Positions 19,302 through 28,805 of a DNA stretch of 64,000 nucleotides are shown here, piece by piece. Origin of the DNA: Oscillatoria acuminata PCC 6304 (GTDB taxonomy: Bacteria; Cyanobacteriota; Cyanobacteriia; Cyanobacteriales; Laspinemataceae); NCBI RefSeq assembly GCF_000317105.1, contig NC_019693.1, positions 4,403,227 through 4,467,226 on the forward strand. Reading direction: 5' to 3'. The position numbers and the translations under genes were made by a program. The stretch's first letter is position 1. Every line of letters begins with the position of its first letter. The notes beneath the pieces were generated by a model. That model saw only the letters and a list, made by a program, of their open reading frames with translations. It did not search any database and was not told where the DNA came from.

Positions 19302-20322
19302 CTTGGCCTCCAGATGTGCATTGCCAATTAAGGACTAAGGTTGAAAGGGAAAAGAATCTACAGACAAAGGGTTACTGTTACTTATTAAAGCATGATTTGC
19401 AGGGGGACTAAAGATTTTTTCAATTTTCTTCAGGGGACCGTCCCCTTCATGGGCGATCGCCTCTTCTCCACCCAGACAGAAGGGGTCGGGGGTATCCGTG
19501 AGCATGAGGGGAGAAAACCCGGTTTTTCTGGGATAAATAGGGGTGAAAGTCCCCACTATCGCTCCTCCAACCGGGTTTCTGAACTGGAATACTTTTGAGG
19601 GTGCCGATGGGTGAGGTAAATGAGGGGTTTTACCCCTACGGATCCTAAAAAAACCCGCTGGTTCTCTTTGGCGATCGGCGTTACAATGCGATCGTAATGC
19701 CACCCCAGTAGTCTGACAATTCCACTCGCTCTATAAATTATCATTAACAGGAGTGAAAGAGCTAAAATCTGAACCCGATCTCTCGACACCCAGGAATTTT
19801 GACAGGCATAGCAGTTATTGCCTGCCGTTGTGTCATGGATCCAAAACACAGAGCTTTGATAGTGATCCCCAGAAAGCTCGCTATTTTTGTTATAAATCCT
19901 GAAAAAATTGCTATGATATTGGTTTGATTTTACCAATATTTTCTCTCCCAGTAAACCCCGAAATCTTACTCATTTTTGGTCCAGAATGTTATTAAAACTA
20001 CACCTGACTAGAATGTCATTTACTATAAAAAAATTAAATTTCTGAATGAGTAACTTATAATCACCGCTATAAATCACCTAAAATTATTTTATAAAATTTA
20101 CAGGGATTCCAGCATCGTGATTGCCGCCAAACAGGTAAAATTTATCTCTAATAGCTGTTTTTTAAGGGAGATAGTTCAGGCTAATTTTGCTGCAAATTAG
20201 ATTTCATCATAAAACTCACTAAACTTCATTTAATTTTTTTTATTTTAACTATATAAACCCTGTAAAAAATAATTGTTTCTTTGATAAAAAAAACTGGGAA
20301 ACCCAGGAAGGAGCTTTTGAGA
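19302..20322. other. Long A+T-rich gap without a convincing gene
   Basis: The open frames here (for example at 19335-19703 and 19556-19936, minus strand) have repeat-like, low-quality translations and no ribosome sites. The left part contains AAACCCGG/CCGGGTTT palindromic pieces (about 19515-19575). From 19900 the DNA becomes strongly A+T-rich up to the promoter at 20323. No RNA gene was recognised in this part. Confidence 0.55.
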
Positions 20323-20363
20323 TTGTACACACAAGTCGTTCATGCTATACTTGCATAAGTATA
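20323..20363 (+). promoter_or_regulatory. Strong sigma70-type promoter overlapped by a palindrome
   Basis: The -35 box TTGTAC (20323-20328), a 17-base spacer and the -10 box TATACT (20346-20351) predict a start near 20358. A palindrome (TATACTT-GCAT-AAGTATA, 20346-20363) covers the -10 box and the start point, which is the usual place for a repressor operator. The first annotated gene downstream is parB, 360 bases away. Confidence 0.6.
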
Positions 20364-20515
20364 ACAGCCCTCAATCCGTAGTGACCATGTGAAGAAGTAG
20401 GCCAGGGACGTCTATCTAGAGCGAAGCGATGCTACAAACTTGAATTGAGGCACAGCTCGTGCCACTTGGGTTCAATGACCACCTGCTGCAAGACGCACTA
20501 TATAATTGTTTTTCT
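20358..20515 (+). ncRNA. Candidate structured RNA upstream of parB
   Basis: The transcript predicted from the promoter at 20323 can close a stem between CCTCAAT (about 20369-20375) and ATTGAGG (about 20444-20450). This is followed by a GGCAC/GTGCC hairpin and then a T-rich stretch near 20508-20515. No start codon with a ribosome site or long frame lies in it. It could be an independent small RNA or the 5' leader of parB. I could not match it to tmRNA, RNase P or SRP RNA; a 6S-like RNA was considered but not shown. The 3' end is approximate. Confidence 0.35.
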
Positions 20516-20724
20516 AAAACTGTCCGGAATATCGGAGATATCTTTGGAAAATATCTTGTATTTATCTGTATGATCTGTCGAACAAAAATTTATCCCAACC
20601 GGGTAAGGGGAATAGTCGCCTAGTCAGTCTAACTGACTCTTGCAACTACAGGCAGGATCTACCTTAAGTCATCGCCTAGACTCAACTGTTGTAAACAGAT
20701 TCTCACTCAATTTATAACAACCCA

Positions 20725-21627
20725 ATGGATACACAAAATATTCCATACCTTTCTCATCAAAATTTCCCTGCTTCTGAAAAAATTCAAATTAGCCAACTTT
20801 CCCGCTCGCAGTTTCAACCCCGAAGCTACTTCGATGAAACTGCCATGACCGAACTGACCAAGAGTGTCAAACAACATGGCGTGCTTCATCCAATTATCGT
20901 CCGGCCTATTGGAGAAAGCCGTTATGAATTAGTAGCAGGGGAACGCCGATATAAAGCAGCCAAAGCAGCGGGACTGAGTGAAGTCCCGGTTATCATCCAA
21001 ACCCTCAGCGACATAGAAGTTCTACAGTACGCTCTGATGGAAAACTTACAACGGGAAGATTTGAACCCAGTTGAAGAAACAGAGGGAATTTTGCAACTGC
21101 TGGAACTAAAGTTAGAAACTGACAGACAATCAGTAATATCTTTACTCAATAAAATGGCTAAAGCGAAAAGAGGGCTGGCGGACAGCGCTGTCCGCCAGGA
21201 AGATCAGCAAATGATTGAAACAGTTTTTCACAGCATTGGCCGACTCTCTCTTGAAGCCTTTAGAACTCACCGACTGCCCCTGCTTAAACTATCTCCGGAA
21301 ATTCTTGAAGCGTTACGCCAGGGTCGCATCGAATACACGAAAGCCAAGGAAATTGCTAAGTTGGAGTCTGAGGGGGAACGGGTGGAACTCCTAGAAACAA
21401 CCCTCGCTCAATCCCTTTCCTTGCGACAAGTGCAAAAAATAGTAAAAGAAAAGAAAATTCCTCGAAAAAAAGACCAGTTACAAACGGAAATCGACAATAT
21501 TTCTAAACGATTCAGCCGCTTTAAAGCCTGGAATAATCCAGATAAGCGAGCTAAAATAGAAGAATTATTGAAAACACTGACTCTTTTGTTGTCTGAGGAA
21601 AACCAACAAAATGTTTTCAGGGATTAA
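20725..21627 (+). CDS. parB: ParB/Spo0J-family DNA-binding protein (orphan)
   Basis: The 300-residue protein has the ParB N-terminal (CTP-binding) domain with ELVAGERRYKAAKAAG, SEVPVII and LMENLQREDLNPVEE motifs (about 20-125), then a helix-turn-helix region (about 160-240) and a short basic C-terminal part. In plasmid and chromosome partition ParB spreads from parS and works with ParA, but no parA lies in this window. ParB-like proteins of this type in cyanobacteria are often solitary. Residues 149-158 (GLADSAVRQE) are encoded by a 24-bp palindrome, probably an insertion in a flexible loop. The 360-base leader holds a candidate RNA and further short inverted repeats (AGTCAGT/ACTGACT). Confidence 0.88.
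   Translation: MDTQNIPYLSHQNFPASEKIQISQLSRSQFQPRSYFDETAMTELTKSVKQHGVLHPIIVRPIGESRYELVAGERRYKAAKAAGLSEVPVIIQTLSDIEVLQYALMENLQREDLNPVEETEGILQLLELKLETDRQSVISLLNKMAKAKRGLADSAVRQEDQQMIETVFHSIGRLSLEAFRTHRLPLLKLSPEILEALRQGRIEYTKAKEIAKLESEGERVELLETTLAQSLSLRQVQKIVKEKKIPRKKDQLQTEIDNISKRFSRFKAWNNPDKRAKIEELLKTLTLLLSEENQQNVFRD
21175..21198. repeat. Perfect 24-bp palindrome inside the parB reading frame
   Basis: CTGGCGGACAGC is followed directly by its exact reverse complement GCTGTCCGCCAG. It is much more G+C-rich than the surrounding gene and keeps the frame. It may be an interspersed palindrome that inserted in a loop, or a binding site such as a parS-like sequence. Confidence 0.75.
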
Positions 21628-22310
21628 GGTAAGGATTGCCATTGGATGGATGATAATTTTATCCGTTAACAATATTTTCCAAATCAGGTCCTCTATTGTT
21701 AAACTTCCTCAGTCAATCCTAGGGTATTGTTACAGTATTAGAGTCCGGACTTCCAACCAGGGTTAGGTCGAGTGTCAGAAATTATTGAATTATCCCTACA
21801 TTGAGCGGTCAATATCAAAATTTTCGTAAATTATACAAGCAAGGGCATCAAAAACTTGATTTCTTGTACCCTTGCTTTTATGATGTAACTATCGCTTGTT
21901 TTAGGAACTCTGAACTCTATGTCCGCGTCTTGGCGCACTTCATTAATTGGAAATAGCCTGCTTATTTCGGGTACTTAAAGTAATAAATTTTATTAAATAA
22001 AGTTTATTTACTTTAGACTTGTAGGCAGTCTTTTTGTTAAAACAATTTAATTTTTTAAATAAAAAACCAGGTTTTAACAGGTAGTTCAAACTACCTGTTA
22101 AAATATTAAATTTATACGAAAACCAAGAAATTATAATTGTTTATTTTTGATTAAAAACATTTCCGGACATAGAAATCCTCCCCTGTATGAGTCAATAATT
22201 TAACTCATAATAAAGAGGAGCATTCAATATTAATTTGTAATTTAATTTTTTATTTTGCGGGTATTTCAGGCGTCTCTTCTTTATCTCCAATTAACGGAAC
22301 CCTTGAGCTT
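21628..22310. other. A+T-rich gap with a 13-bp stem-loop
   Basis: No gene is recognised. Arms 22072-22084 and 22091-22103 (TTTTAACAGGTAG and its complement, loop TTCAAA) form a perfect stem flanked by A and T runs. It could terminate transcripts from the left or fold in the leader of the exported-protein genes that start at 22311. A second weak repeat, TTGATTTCTTGTACCCTTGC, lies near 21856. Confidence 0.5.
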
Positions 22311-24014
22311 ATGAGACTTGTCCTAGCAACGGCTTCATTATTTACAGTTACATTTTTGGCAACTTCCATGTCCAATACTGAAAGTGCCGATCGCGCTAAT
22401 GCCAACCTCGCTCTGAGCTTGAAACCGGATGAAATACCCGGGACACAAGAGGCTGAAGATGCAAAAATTGTAGAAACCCCAGCCACTGAAATTACCCCTT
22501 CCCCACCAGAAAATTCCTCGGAGATGGACTCATATCCGACTGCATCCACGGCGATCGCTAGGGTTGAACCCTCTGAGGCCCAACCCCTGCCTCAAGAGGT
22601 GGAAACTATGCGGGAACTGCGTTTAGAAGGCCCTAGACGGTCTCCCTTGTTTATTCCTGAGTTTAGCGCCGCTTCTCCTTGGGCAAATGTTGCACCTCCT
22701 GAGCAGATAGCTTCTCAGCCTTTGAGATCGCCAGATTCCATCCCTAGATATTCACCGCCACCCAGAGCACCCGTAGCAATGCAGGAGCGAGCAGTTTCTC
22801 CCACACCTGTTGCTGCATCTTTCACCCCTGTGGTCACAGAAATTAGGGAGCAGCCCAGAGTTCAAGTAGAAAATGTGAGTCCCGACCCGCCTATAAATTG
22901 GGTATCAGTCCAGGAACATCTGGACCAGTCCTTTACTGAAATCCTCGCAGTTCCCTCCACCCCCAAATGGATTGAACCCCGAATTGAGATTTCACCCGTG
23001 GCTCAATCGGACCGGGGTCAGGAGTTCGCACTTCCGCAAAATTCCCCCCCTCCGGTCAACTCTGTGGCGATAGCTACCGAGTCAATTCCGATTCACGTTC
23101 CTCAAGTGGTTCAAGAGAGCGATTCGGCAAGACTAGGAAGTGCGAGAGATTTATTACCCATAGACTCAGGGGAATCGCACAATCTGGCACAAGAGATCGC
23201 ACTGGTCCAATCCCCAGGCAGTTCCACCCCCGGGCGATCGGCCAACCCAACCCCTTTCTATCGACCCGATCCCCAAGGAATTCAACTGATCCAAGAGCAG
23301 GTACAGCAACTTCAAGAAAGCGCTGAAATTCAGCCCAGTATCCAAGCCTCACCGGCTCTGAGTATTTTCAATCCCACCGGATATGGCGCAGATCGCAACA
23401 CCGGGTATATTTCGGCAACCTATCAATCTCGCACCCGATTTGTTGACAATAGTGATGGAGCAGTCGCCATTGGCTTTGGGTTTGGCGATTCCCGGGATCT
23501 CCTTGGGGTAGAACTCAGCTATACCGTAGCCAGTGTCTTTGGGAACAATCGCGATATCGGTACCGGCGGCTTTAATCTCAAAGTCCATCGTCAATTTGCC
23601 AATGATTGGGCGATCGCTGCCGGATGGAATGGGTTTCTATTTCTTGGGGAAGATGATGGATTTGAAAACTCACTTTATGGCACAGTTACCAAAATAATTC
23701 ATACCCAAGAATCCCTCTCTTCCCCCTTAAGTCGGATTGCCATTACGGCTGGAGTGGGAAATGGACAATTCCAAAGCGAAGATTCCCTAGAAGATGATCG
23801 CAATGGCATTAATGTATTTGGAAGTATGGCCGTGCGAGTTATAGAACCTGTGAGTGTGATTGCCGAATGGACCGGACAAGATTTAGCTGTGGGTGTTTCC
23901 ATTGCCCCCTTTAAAAATATTCCCTTTGTGATTACCCCAGCGGTGCGAGATTTAGCCGGGGCTGGGGATGGAGCAAGATTTGTTTTAGGGGCAGGTTTAG
24001 GCTGGAGATTTTAG
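22311..24014 (+). CDS. Exported protein with proline-rich linker and C-terminal beta-barrel-like domain
   Basis: The 567-residue protein begins with a signal peptide (MRLVLATASLFTVTFLATS). Residues 30-350 are proline- and serine-rich low-complexity sequence. The last 210 residues (from GYGADRNTGYISATYQS) alternate glycine and aromatic residues in strands such as GAVAIGFGFG and VLGAGLGWRF. The ending is an aromatic C-terminal residue, as in outer-membrane barrels inserted by the Bam machinery. I do not recognise a named family. It is followed at 24 bases by a second exported gene and then a third, all before the Wzc-like kinase, so a role at the cell surface with the polysaccharide is a reasonable inference but unproven. 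Confidence 0.75.
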   Translation: MRLVLATASLFTVTFLATSMSNTESADRANANLALSLKPDEIPGTQEAEDAKIVETPATEITPSPPENSSEMDSYPTASTAIARVEPSEAQPLPQEVETMRELRLEGPRRSPLFIPEFSAASPWANVAPPEQIASQPLRSPDSIPRYSPPPRAPVAMQERAVSPTPVAASFTPVVTEIREQPRVQVENVSPDPPINWVSVQEHLDQSFTEILAVPSTPKWIEPRIEISPVAQSDRGQEFALPQNSPPPVNSVAIATESIPIHVPQVVQESDSARLGSARDLLPIDSGESHNLAQEIALVQSPGSSTPGRSANPTPFYRPDPQGIQLIQEQVQQLQESAEIQPSIQASPALSIFNPTGYGADRNTGYISATYQSRTRFVDNSDGAVAIGFGFGDSRDLLGVELSYTVASVFGNNRDIGTGGFNLKVHRQFANDWAIAAGWNGFLFLGEDDGFENSLYGTVTKIIHTQESLSSPLSRIAITAGVGNGQFQSEDSLEDDRNGINVFGSMAVRVIEPVSVIAEWTGQDLAVGVSIAPFKNIPFVITPAVRDLAGAGDGARFVLGAGLGWRF

Positions 24015-24038
24015 GCAGTGAAATAAGGAGCAGTGGTT

Positions 24039-24458
24039 ATGGTTAACATCAGAATCAAAGGGGTAATTATAGCATCTACTGTGGCAACAGTATTTTGGAT
24101 TGTCAGCGCTCTGGCAAATCCCCCCCAGCAGTCAGATAGTACCGGAACAAATAGTTGGAACAATACCGCCCCTATCTTTGATATTGACAGCCAACTCGAC
24201 CCCCAAACTTTAATTCAAGCGCAAGAGCTATATCAAGCCTTACAAGAAGCCTATTCTGCTTGTGTTGCTTCGGTAGAACGAGCCGAGAATCTTCCCCGGC
24301 GCTTTAGCAGAAGACCCCGAGAAAATTCGGATATTTGTATCAGTCCAGAATGTACTCAATACAACCGATTACTGGAAGAAACAAAAACATTCTTAACTCT
24401 TCTCGACATTCCTGAAGAAGAACGACTCCGAGCCCTTCAGAACTTAAGAACTTGGTAG
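24039..24458 (+). CDS. Small exported protein of unknown function
   Basis: The ATG at 24039 is chosen because AAGGAG ends eight bases upstream; a GTG at 24033 is too close to that site. The product (139 residues) has a signal peptide (IIASTVATVFWIVSALA, cut near ALA-NP). The mature helical domain has three cysteines (YSACVAS, SDICISPEC) and a helix-rich end (YNRLLEETKTFLTLLDIPEE). No known family is recognised. It lies 24 bases after the barrel-like gene and 15 bases before the next, so the three are probably one transcript. Confidence 0.7.
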   Translation: MVNIRIKGVIIASTVATVFWIVSALANPPQQSDSTGTNSWNNTAPIFDIDSQLDPQTLIQAQELYQALQEAYSACVASVERAENLPRRFSRRPRENSDICISPECTQYNRLLEETKTFLTLLDIPEEERLRALQNLRTW

Positions 24459-24473
24459 TGAAAAAACTGTGCT

Positions 24474-25136
24474 ATGCTAGGTAAAATCCTGTTCAGAACC
24501 AGCCTATTTTTAGGGGCAGTTGCTTCTTTGTCCGCCCTCGTGTTACTCACCCCTCTCTCAGTCAAAGCGACTGGAGGAAATCAATTTGATAATGGGGGCA
24601 TCCTGTTTGATGCAGAGACCATTATAGAGTTTGAATTTATCGAATCCAACGGCGCTTATCAATCAACCTTTGGCGTCTTGAATTTACAAACCGGAGAGAA
24701 AACTCCTCTCCTCGTCGAAGTCAAACCTGCCGATAGAGTACAAAGTATTGAAGCTGAATCTACTTACCAGGATAACTCTCGCCAGGGGAGCAGCAATGAT
24801 TTTAGAGGAACTCCGGGCAACACCGTTCCTCAACCCTTAGTGGCTTTTCAATTCCAGGCCAATACCCCTTATGTATTTTACCTAGAATCTACTTTAAATG
24901 GTCGTCCTGCCGGAATTCTTTATTCGATGAACAGTCAAAATCCCGGGGAAAATAAGCAACTCAGATTTGAAGGAAATTTTTCCATTCTAGGAACAGGAGG
25001 AGTGGCATTATACTGGGATGATACAGGTTCTTTATTAGTTGATTCAGAATTAGATGACAGAGATTTTGATGATTTCATTATTCAAGTAGGGGGGAATTTG
25101 GACTGTCCTTTTGATAACCAAGAAAGGTCCCGGTAA
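24474..25136 (+). CDS. Exported protein, DUF4114-like C-terminus
   Basis: The 220-residue protein has a signal peptide (LFLGAVASLSALVLLTPLSVKA) and a beta-rich mature part. Its acidic C-terminal motif DDRDFDDFIIQVGG resembles the DRDFND-type calcium-binding ending of DUF4114 proteins, which are secreted in cyanobacteria, so calcium-dependent surface binding is possible. Length is short for that family, and the match is by motif only. It is the last gene of the exported trio and lies 120 bases before the polysaccharide tyrosine kinase. Confidence 0.65.
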   Translation: MLGKILFRTSLFLGAVASLSALVLLTPLSVKATGGNQFDNGGILFDAETIIEFEFIESNGAYQSTFGVLNLQTGEKTPLLVEVKPADRVQSIEAESTYQDNSRQGSSNDFRGTPGNTVPQPLVAFQFQANTPYVFYLESTLNGRPAGILYSMNSQNPGENKQLRFEGNFSILGTGGVALYWDDTGSLLVDSELDDRDFDDFIIQVGGNLDCPFDNQERSR

Positions 25137-25256
25137 AATCCAAACCATCTCTGACCCAGAGGTTAGTGATTTGGGGGATTTACAATGCGGCATCGCTGAT
25201 AAAACTTAAAACCTCTTACGTTCCTCACACTTTTAGTTATTCCTGACGTTGAAATC

Positions 25257-27524
25257 ATGGATATCGATGGTAACTCTCCACCTTTCTTTCAGCAATTGAA
25301 CGGGCCATTCCCTTCCGGTCAAACTCCTTTACCCTCAACAATATTACCGCCTCTTAATGATGATGCTGATGCCCTAAATCTTCGACATCTGCTCTCCGTT
25401 GCCCGTCGCCGAATTTTTGTGTTTGCCGGAGTCAGCATTGCTGTAGCTTGTGGCGTTTTGGTGAAAGTCTTAACCCAAACCCCGATTTATGAGGGAAATT
25501 TTAGATTGTTAGTTGAACCGATTAAAGGGCAGGACAACCTTGAACAACTTAATCAAGCTCTAACTCGAAATAGTGGAAAAGGAGAAATCTTAGATTATGA
25601 AACTCAAATGGAAGTTCTTTTAAGCAGCCCAATTATCAATCCTATTTTCACTAACATTCAACAAAATTACCCTGAATTAAAATTTGAAGAACTGATTAAA
25701 AATTTAAGCGTACGGAGATTAAAATCAACAAAGATATTAGATATTCGTTATCAAGATACTGATCCTCAAAAAATTCAAATCATCTTAAAAGAATTGGCAA
25801 CGGGCTATATTCATTATTCTGAAATGGAGCAGCAAACCACTTTACGTCAAGGATTGGAGTTTGTAGAAACCCAGTTGCCTAGACTGCAACAGAGAGTTGA
25901 TACCCTTCAAGAATACTTAGAGAAATTTCGACAGCATTATAACCTAATCGACCCCGGACAAAGTGGACAGATTTTATCTCAGCAGATTGGAAGTTTAGTT
26001 AACGAAAGACAAGAGACTGAATCCCAGCTTGTGCAAGCGCAAGCCCTCTACGGAAAATTAAGAGGGCAGTTAGGCTTGGAATTAGAACAAGCGATGTTAG
26101 CAACCTCCCTCAGTGATTCACCGCGCTATCAAGATTTGTTGAATCGGTTTCATGAAATCGAAACCAAACTGGCACAAGAGTCTACTCGGTTTACAGTGCA
26201 AAGTCCCGCCATGCAAGTTTTGATTGATGAACGAAATAGTTTATTACCTTTATTGCAGGAGGAAGCTCTATTAGTTCTCGGGCCAAACGTCTCTCAATTT
26301 CGGGGAGATATTCGCGGATTATCCACCCCTAACTCACTGCGGAGTGATTTGACTGGAAAGCTGATAGAAACCGTCAATTTGATGGAAATGACTCGGGCGA
26401 GACAATGGGCGATCGCTCAAGCCGAAACGATTGTGCAACAGCAAATGCAAGAACAAGCGACGTTAATGCGTCAATACACCGACTTACAGCGAGAACTCGA
26501 ATTAGGAACCGAAAGTTTAAATCGATTTTTAGCCGTTCGAGAAAATCTTCAAATTGAATCCGCTCAAAAAGCCATGCCCTGGCAATTGATTTCCCAACCT
26601 GAAGTCGGCACTGTTCCCATTTCTCCCAATTTGTCTCGCAGTTTACTCCTAGGGGGGATTGCGGGTTTAATGGCAGGAATTGGGGCAGCTTTATTAGCGG
26701 AAAAACTGGATACAAAATTCCATTCTGTTGAAGACATCAAAGATTATATGGGTTTCCCCATCTTAGGAACCATTCCCTTTGAGAAAGACCTCAAAGAGAG
26801 CCTAACGGTCTCCGATGGAGAAAACCTAGTTCAAGCATCTGGGGGATACCTCTTTTCTCGATTTTTTGAAGCCTTCCGCTCTCTCCATGCCGACCTTTAT
26901 TTTATGAGTCCGGATCGACCCCTCAAGTCCATCGTCATTAGCTCTACCTTACCAGCAGAAGGGAAAACCACAATCTCAATGAAACTAGCCGAAGCTGCAT
27001 CAGCAATGGGAAATCGGGTTTTATTAGTGGATGCAGATTTACGTCGTCCTCAAATCGATCAGCGCATGGATCTACCCAATGTCTGGGGATTAAGCAATTT
27101 AATTTCTACGGATTCTCTGAATGCTCAGGACAGCATTCAGCAGTCGGCACTTAATCAAAACTTATATGTTTTAACAGCAGGACAAATGCCACCAGATCCA
27201 GCTCGCCTGCTTTCATCTCAACGCATGAAACAATTAATTGAAGAGTTTAAAACAAGTTTTGACTTAGTGATTTTTGATACGCCTCCATTAGGGGCAATTT
27301 CTGATGCTAAGTTTTTAGCGCCTCATACCGATGGTTTGGTCATGGTGATCGGGATGGGTAAAAGCGATCGAGCTATTTTACGAGAAGTTTTTGATGGATT
27401 AAAAATGTCTCGCACCCCAGTCCTGGGCCTAGTCGCCAATGGAGTCAAACAATATCTACCGACTTCTTATAACTACTATGAACGATACTATGCACCTAAT
27501 GAAACTCAAACTTCTTCCCGATAG
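25257..27524 (+). CDS. Polysaccharide co-polymerase/tyrosine autokinase (Wzc-like)
   Basis: This 755-residue inner-membrane protein controls chain length and export of capsule or exopolysaccharide. The N-terminal Wzz domain (about 40-150) follows a first membrane helix (FVFAGVSIAVACGVLV). A long periplasmic coiled-coil (200-420) and a second helix (LLLGGIAGLMAGIGAALLA, about 465-483) follow. The cytosolic BY-kinase has Walker A SSTLPAEGKTT, Walker A' VLLVDADLRRP and Walker B LVIFDTPP. A C-terminal tyrosine cluster (SYNYYERYY) is the autophosphorylation tail. It opens the polysaccharide locus. No Wza-type outer-membrane exporter or Wzb phosphatase is in the window. Confidence 0.93.
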   Translation: MDIDGNSPPFFQQLNGPFPSGQTPLPSTILPPLNDDADALNLRHLLSVARRRIFVFAGVSIAVACGVLVKVLTQTPIYEGNFRLLVEPIKGQDNLEQLNQALTRNSGKGEILDYETQMEVLLSSPIINPIFTNIQQNYPELKFEELIKNLSVRRLKSTKILDIRYQDTDPQKIQIILKELATGYIHYSEMEQQTTLRQGLEFVETQLPRLQQRVDTLQEYLEKFRQHYNLIDPGQSGQILSQQIGSLVNERQETESQLVQAQALYGKLRGQLGLELEQAMLATSLSDSPRYQDLLNRFHEIETKLAQESTRFTVQSPAMQVLIDERNSLLPLLQEEALLVLGPNVSQFRGDIRGLSTPNSLRSDLTGKLIETVNLMEMTRARQWAIAQAETIVQQQMQEQATLMRQYTDLQRELELGTESLNRFLAVRENLQIESAQKAMPWQLISQPEVGTVPISPNLSRSLLLGGIAGLMAGIGAALLAEKLDTKFHSVEDIKDYMGFPILGTIPFEKDLKESLTVSDGENLVQASGGYLFSRFFEAFRSLHADLYFMSPDRPLKSIVISSTLPAEGKTTISMKLAEAASAMGNRVLLVDADLRRPQIDQRMDLPNVWGLSNLISTDSLNAQDSIQQSALNQNLYVLTAGQMPPDPARLLSSQRMKQLIEEFKTSFDLVIFDTPPLGAISDAKFLAPHTDGLVMVIGMGKSDRAILREVFDGLKMSRTPVLGLVANGVKQYLPTSYNYYERYYAPNETQTSSR

Positions 27525-27729
27525 ACCGGGTATTTATTCTATCAGTCTTATCCACGACTTATTTAAAAAATATTCCGTGAATGGATCGATGCGGTTACCT
27601 ATTAGTATGTTTAAAAATCAGCTTATATTATGTGAAAAAATTAAGTGTTATTTTTTTAAATAAACCGGATTTCTGAAAAAATTCGAGAATAATACATCAT
27701 TAAATTGCCAAAATAACCTAGCAATAGAT

Positions 27730-28764
27730 ATGATTAATAAAAATTTTCAACCCCAAAATTACCCCACCTATTTGATTACTGGAGGTGCAGGATTTATTGG
27801 CTCTCACCTAGCAGAAGCCTTGTTAGCTAAAGGCTCTCTAGTGCGAGTTATCGATAATTTATCAACCGGAAGTATCGACAATATTCGACACTTACTAGAT
27901 CGCCCAGACTTTCACTTTGCCTACGCTGACATCACCAATGATATGGTGTTGGATCGACTGGCATCAGAAGCCGATATCATCATTCACTTAGCCGCAGCCG
28001 TGGGCGTCAAACTGGTGGTGGAAAATCCCGTACAGACCATTAAGACGAATATCATGGGAACCGAAAAAGTCCTAGAAACGGCACATCGGTATCGGGCCAA
28101 AGTCGTCATTGCCTCCACCTCAGAAGTCTATGGAAAAGGACATAGTATTCCATTTCGAGAAGATGATGATGTCGTACTCGGCCCAACCAGTCGCAATCGA
28201 TGGGGGTATGCAGCCTCGAAGATGGTCGATGAATTTTTAGCGTTGGCCTATTATCACGAAAAAGGACTACCCGTGGCGATCGCCCGTCTGTTCAATACCG
28301 TCGGACCCCGACAAACCGGACGCTATGGCATGGTGATTCCGCGCTTGATCCAGCAGGCACTCCAGGGAGAACCGCTCACTGTATATGGAGATGGCCAGCA
28401 GTCCCGCTGCTTCCTCCATGTCCAAGATGCAGTCAGAGCACTGATTGGCCTCGCCGAGTCTTCCGAAGCCATTGGAGAAGTTTTTAATGTAGGCTCACAA
28501 CAGGAGATTACAATTTTAGATTTAGCCCAGCGAATTATTGATCGGGTGGGAACTACAGGAAATAACAGACTGTCTGAAATTCAAATGATTTCTTATGGGC
28601 AAGCCTACGCACCTGGATTTGAAGATATGCAGCGGCGTTTTCCGGACTTATCCAAGATTGCCGAGTATATAGGCTGGCAACCCACGCGATCGCTCGATGA
28701 AATTTTGGACGATGCGATCGAGAGTTTGACACCGAACAATACTCCGGATGCAATGGTGGCATGA
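27730..28764 (+). CDS. NAD-dependent nucleotide-sugar epimerase/dehydratase (extended SDR)
   Basis: The 344-residue extended short-chain dehydrogenase has a TGGAGFIGSH Rossmann motif near residue 17 and a catalytic S/T-YxxxK set: STSEVYG, and YAASK. It also has SRCFLHVQDAV and FNVGS nucleotide-sugar signatures. It resembles UDP-glucose 4-epimerase and UDP-glucuronate decarboxylase-type enzymes. Which sugar it uses cannot be decided from these motifs. The extra acidic stretch REDDDVVLGPTSRNRWG is shared with UDP-xylose synthase-like enzymes. It lies 205 bases after the Wzc-like gene, with no gene recognised between. A MITE-like repeat follows it. Confidence 0.88.
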   Translation: MINKNFQPQNYPTYLITGGAGFIGSHLAEALLAKGSLVRVIDNLSTGSIDNIRHLLDRPDFHFAYADITNDMVLDRLASEADIIIHLAAAVGVKLVVENPVQTIKTNIMGTEKVLETAHRYRAKVVIASTSEVYGKGHSIPFREDDDVVLGPTSRNRWGYAASKMVDEFLALAYYHEKGLPVAIARLFNTVGPRQTGRYGMVIPRLIQQALQGEPLTVYGDGQQSRCFLHVQDAVRALIGLAESSEAIGEVFNVGSQQEITILDLAQRIIDRVGTTGNNRLSEIQMISYGQAYAPGFEDMQRRFPDLSKIAEYIGWQPTRSLDEILDDAIESLTPNNTPDAMVA

Positions 28765-28805
28765 AACCAGCCTGGTAAAGCAGCGAAAATCACTTAGATA
28801 ATACT

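Noticed and set aside
19335-19936. Two minus-strand open frames in the gap before parB
   Set aside because: Both overlap palindromic repeats, lack ribosome sites and give no protein-like pattern.
20358-20515. Tested for tmRNA, RNase P RNA, SRP RNA and tRNA
   Set aside because: Their conserved cores (for example the GGAAGG SRP loop) are not seen; only a generic structured RNA is supported.
27439-27663. Open frame overlapping the end of the Wzc-like gene
   Set aside because: It is a shadow of the tyrosine-rich tail in another frame and has no ribosome site.
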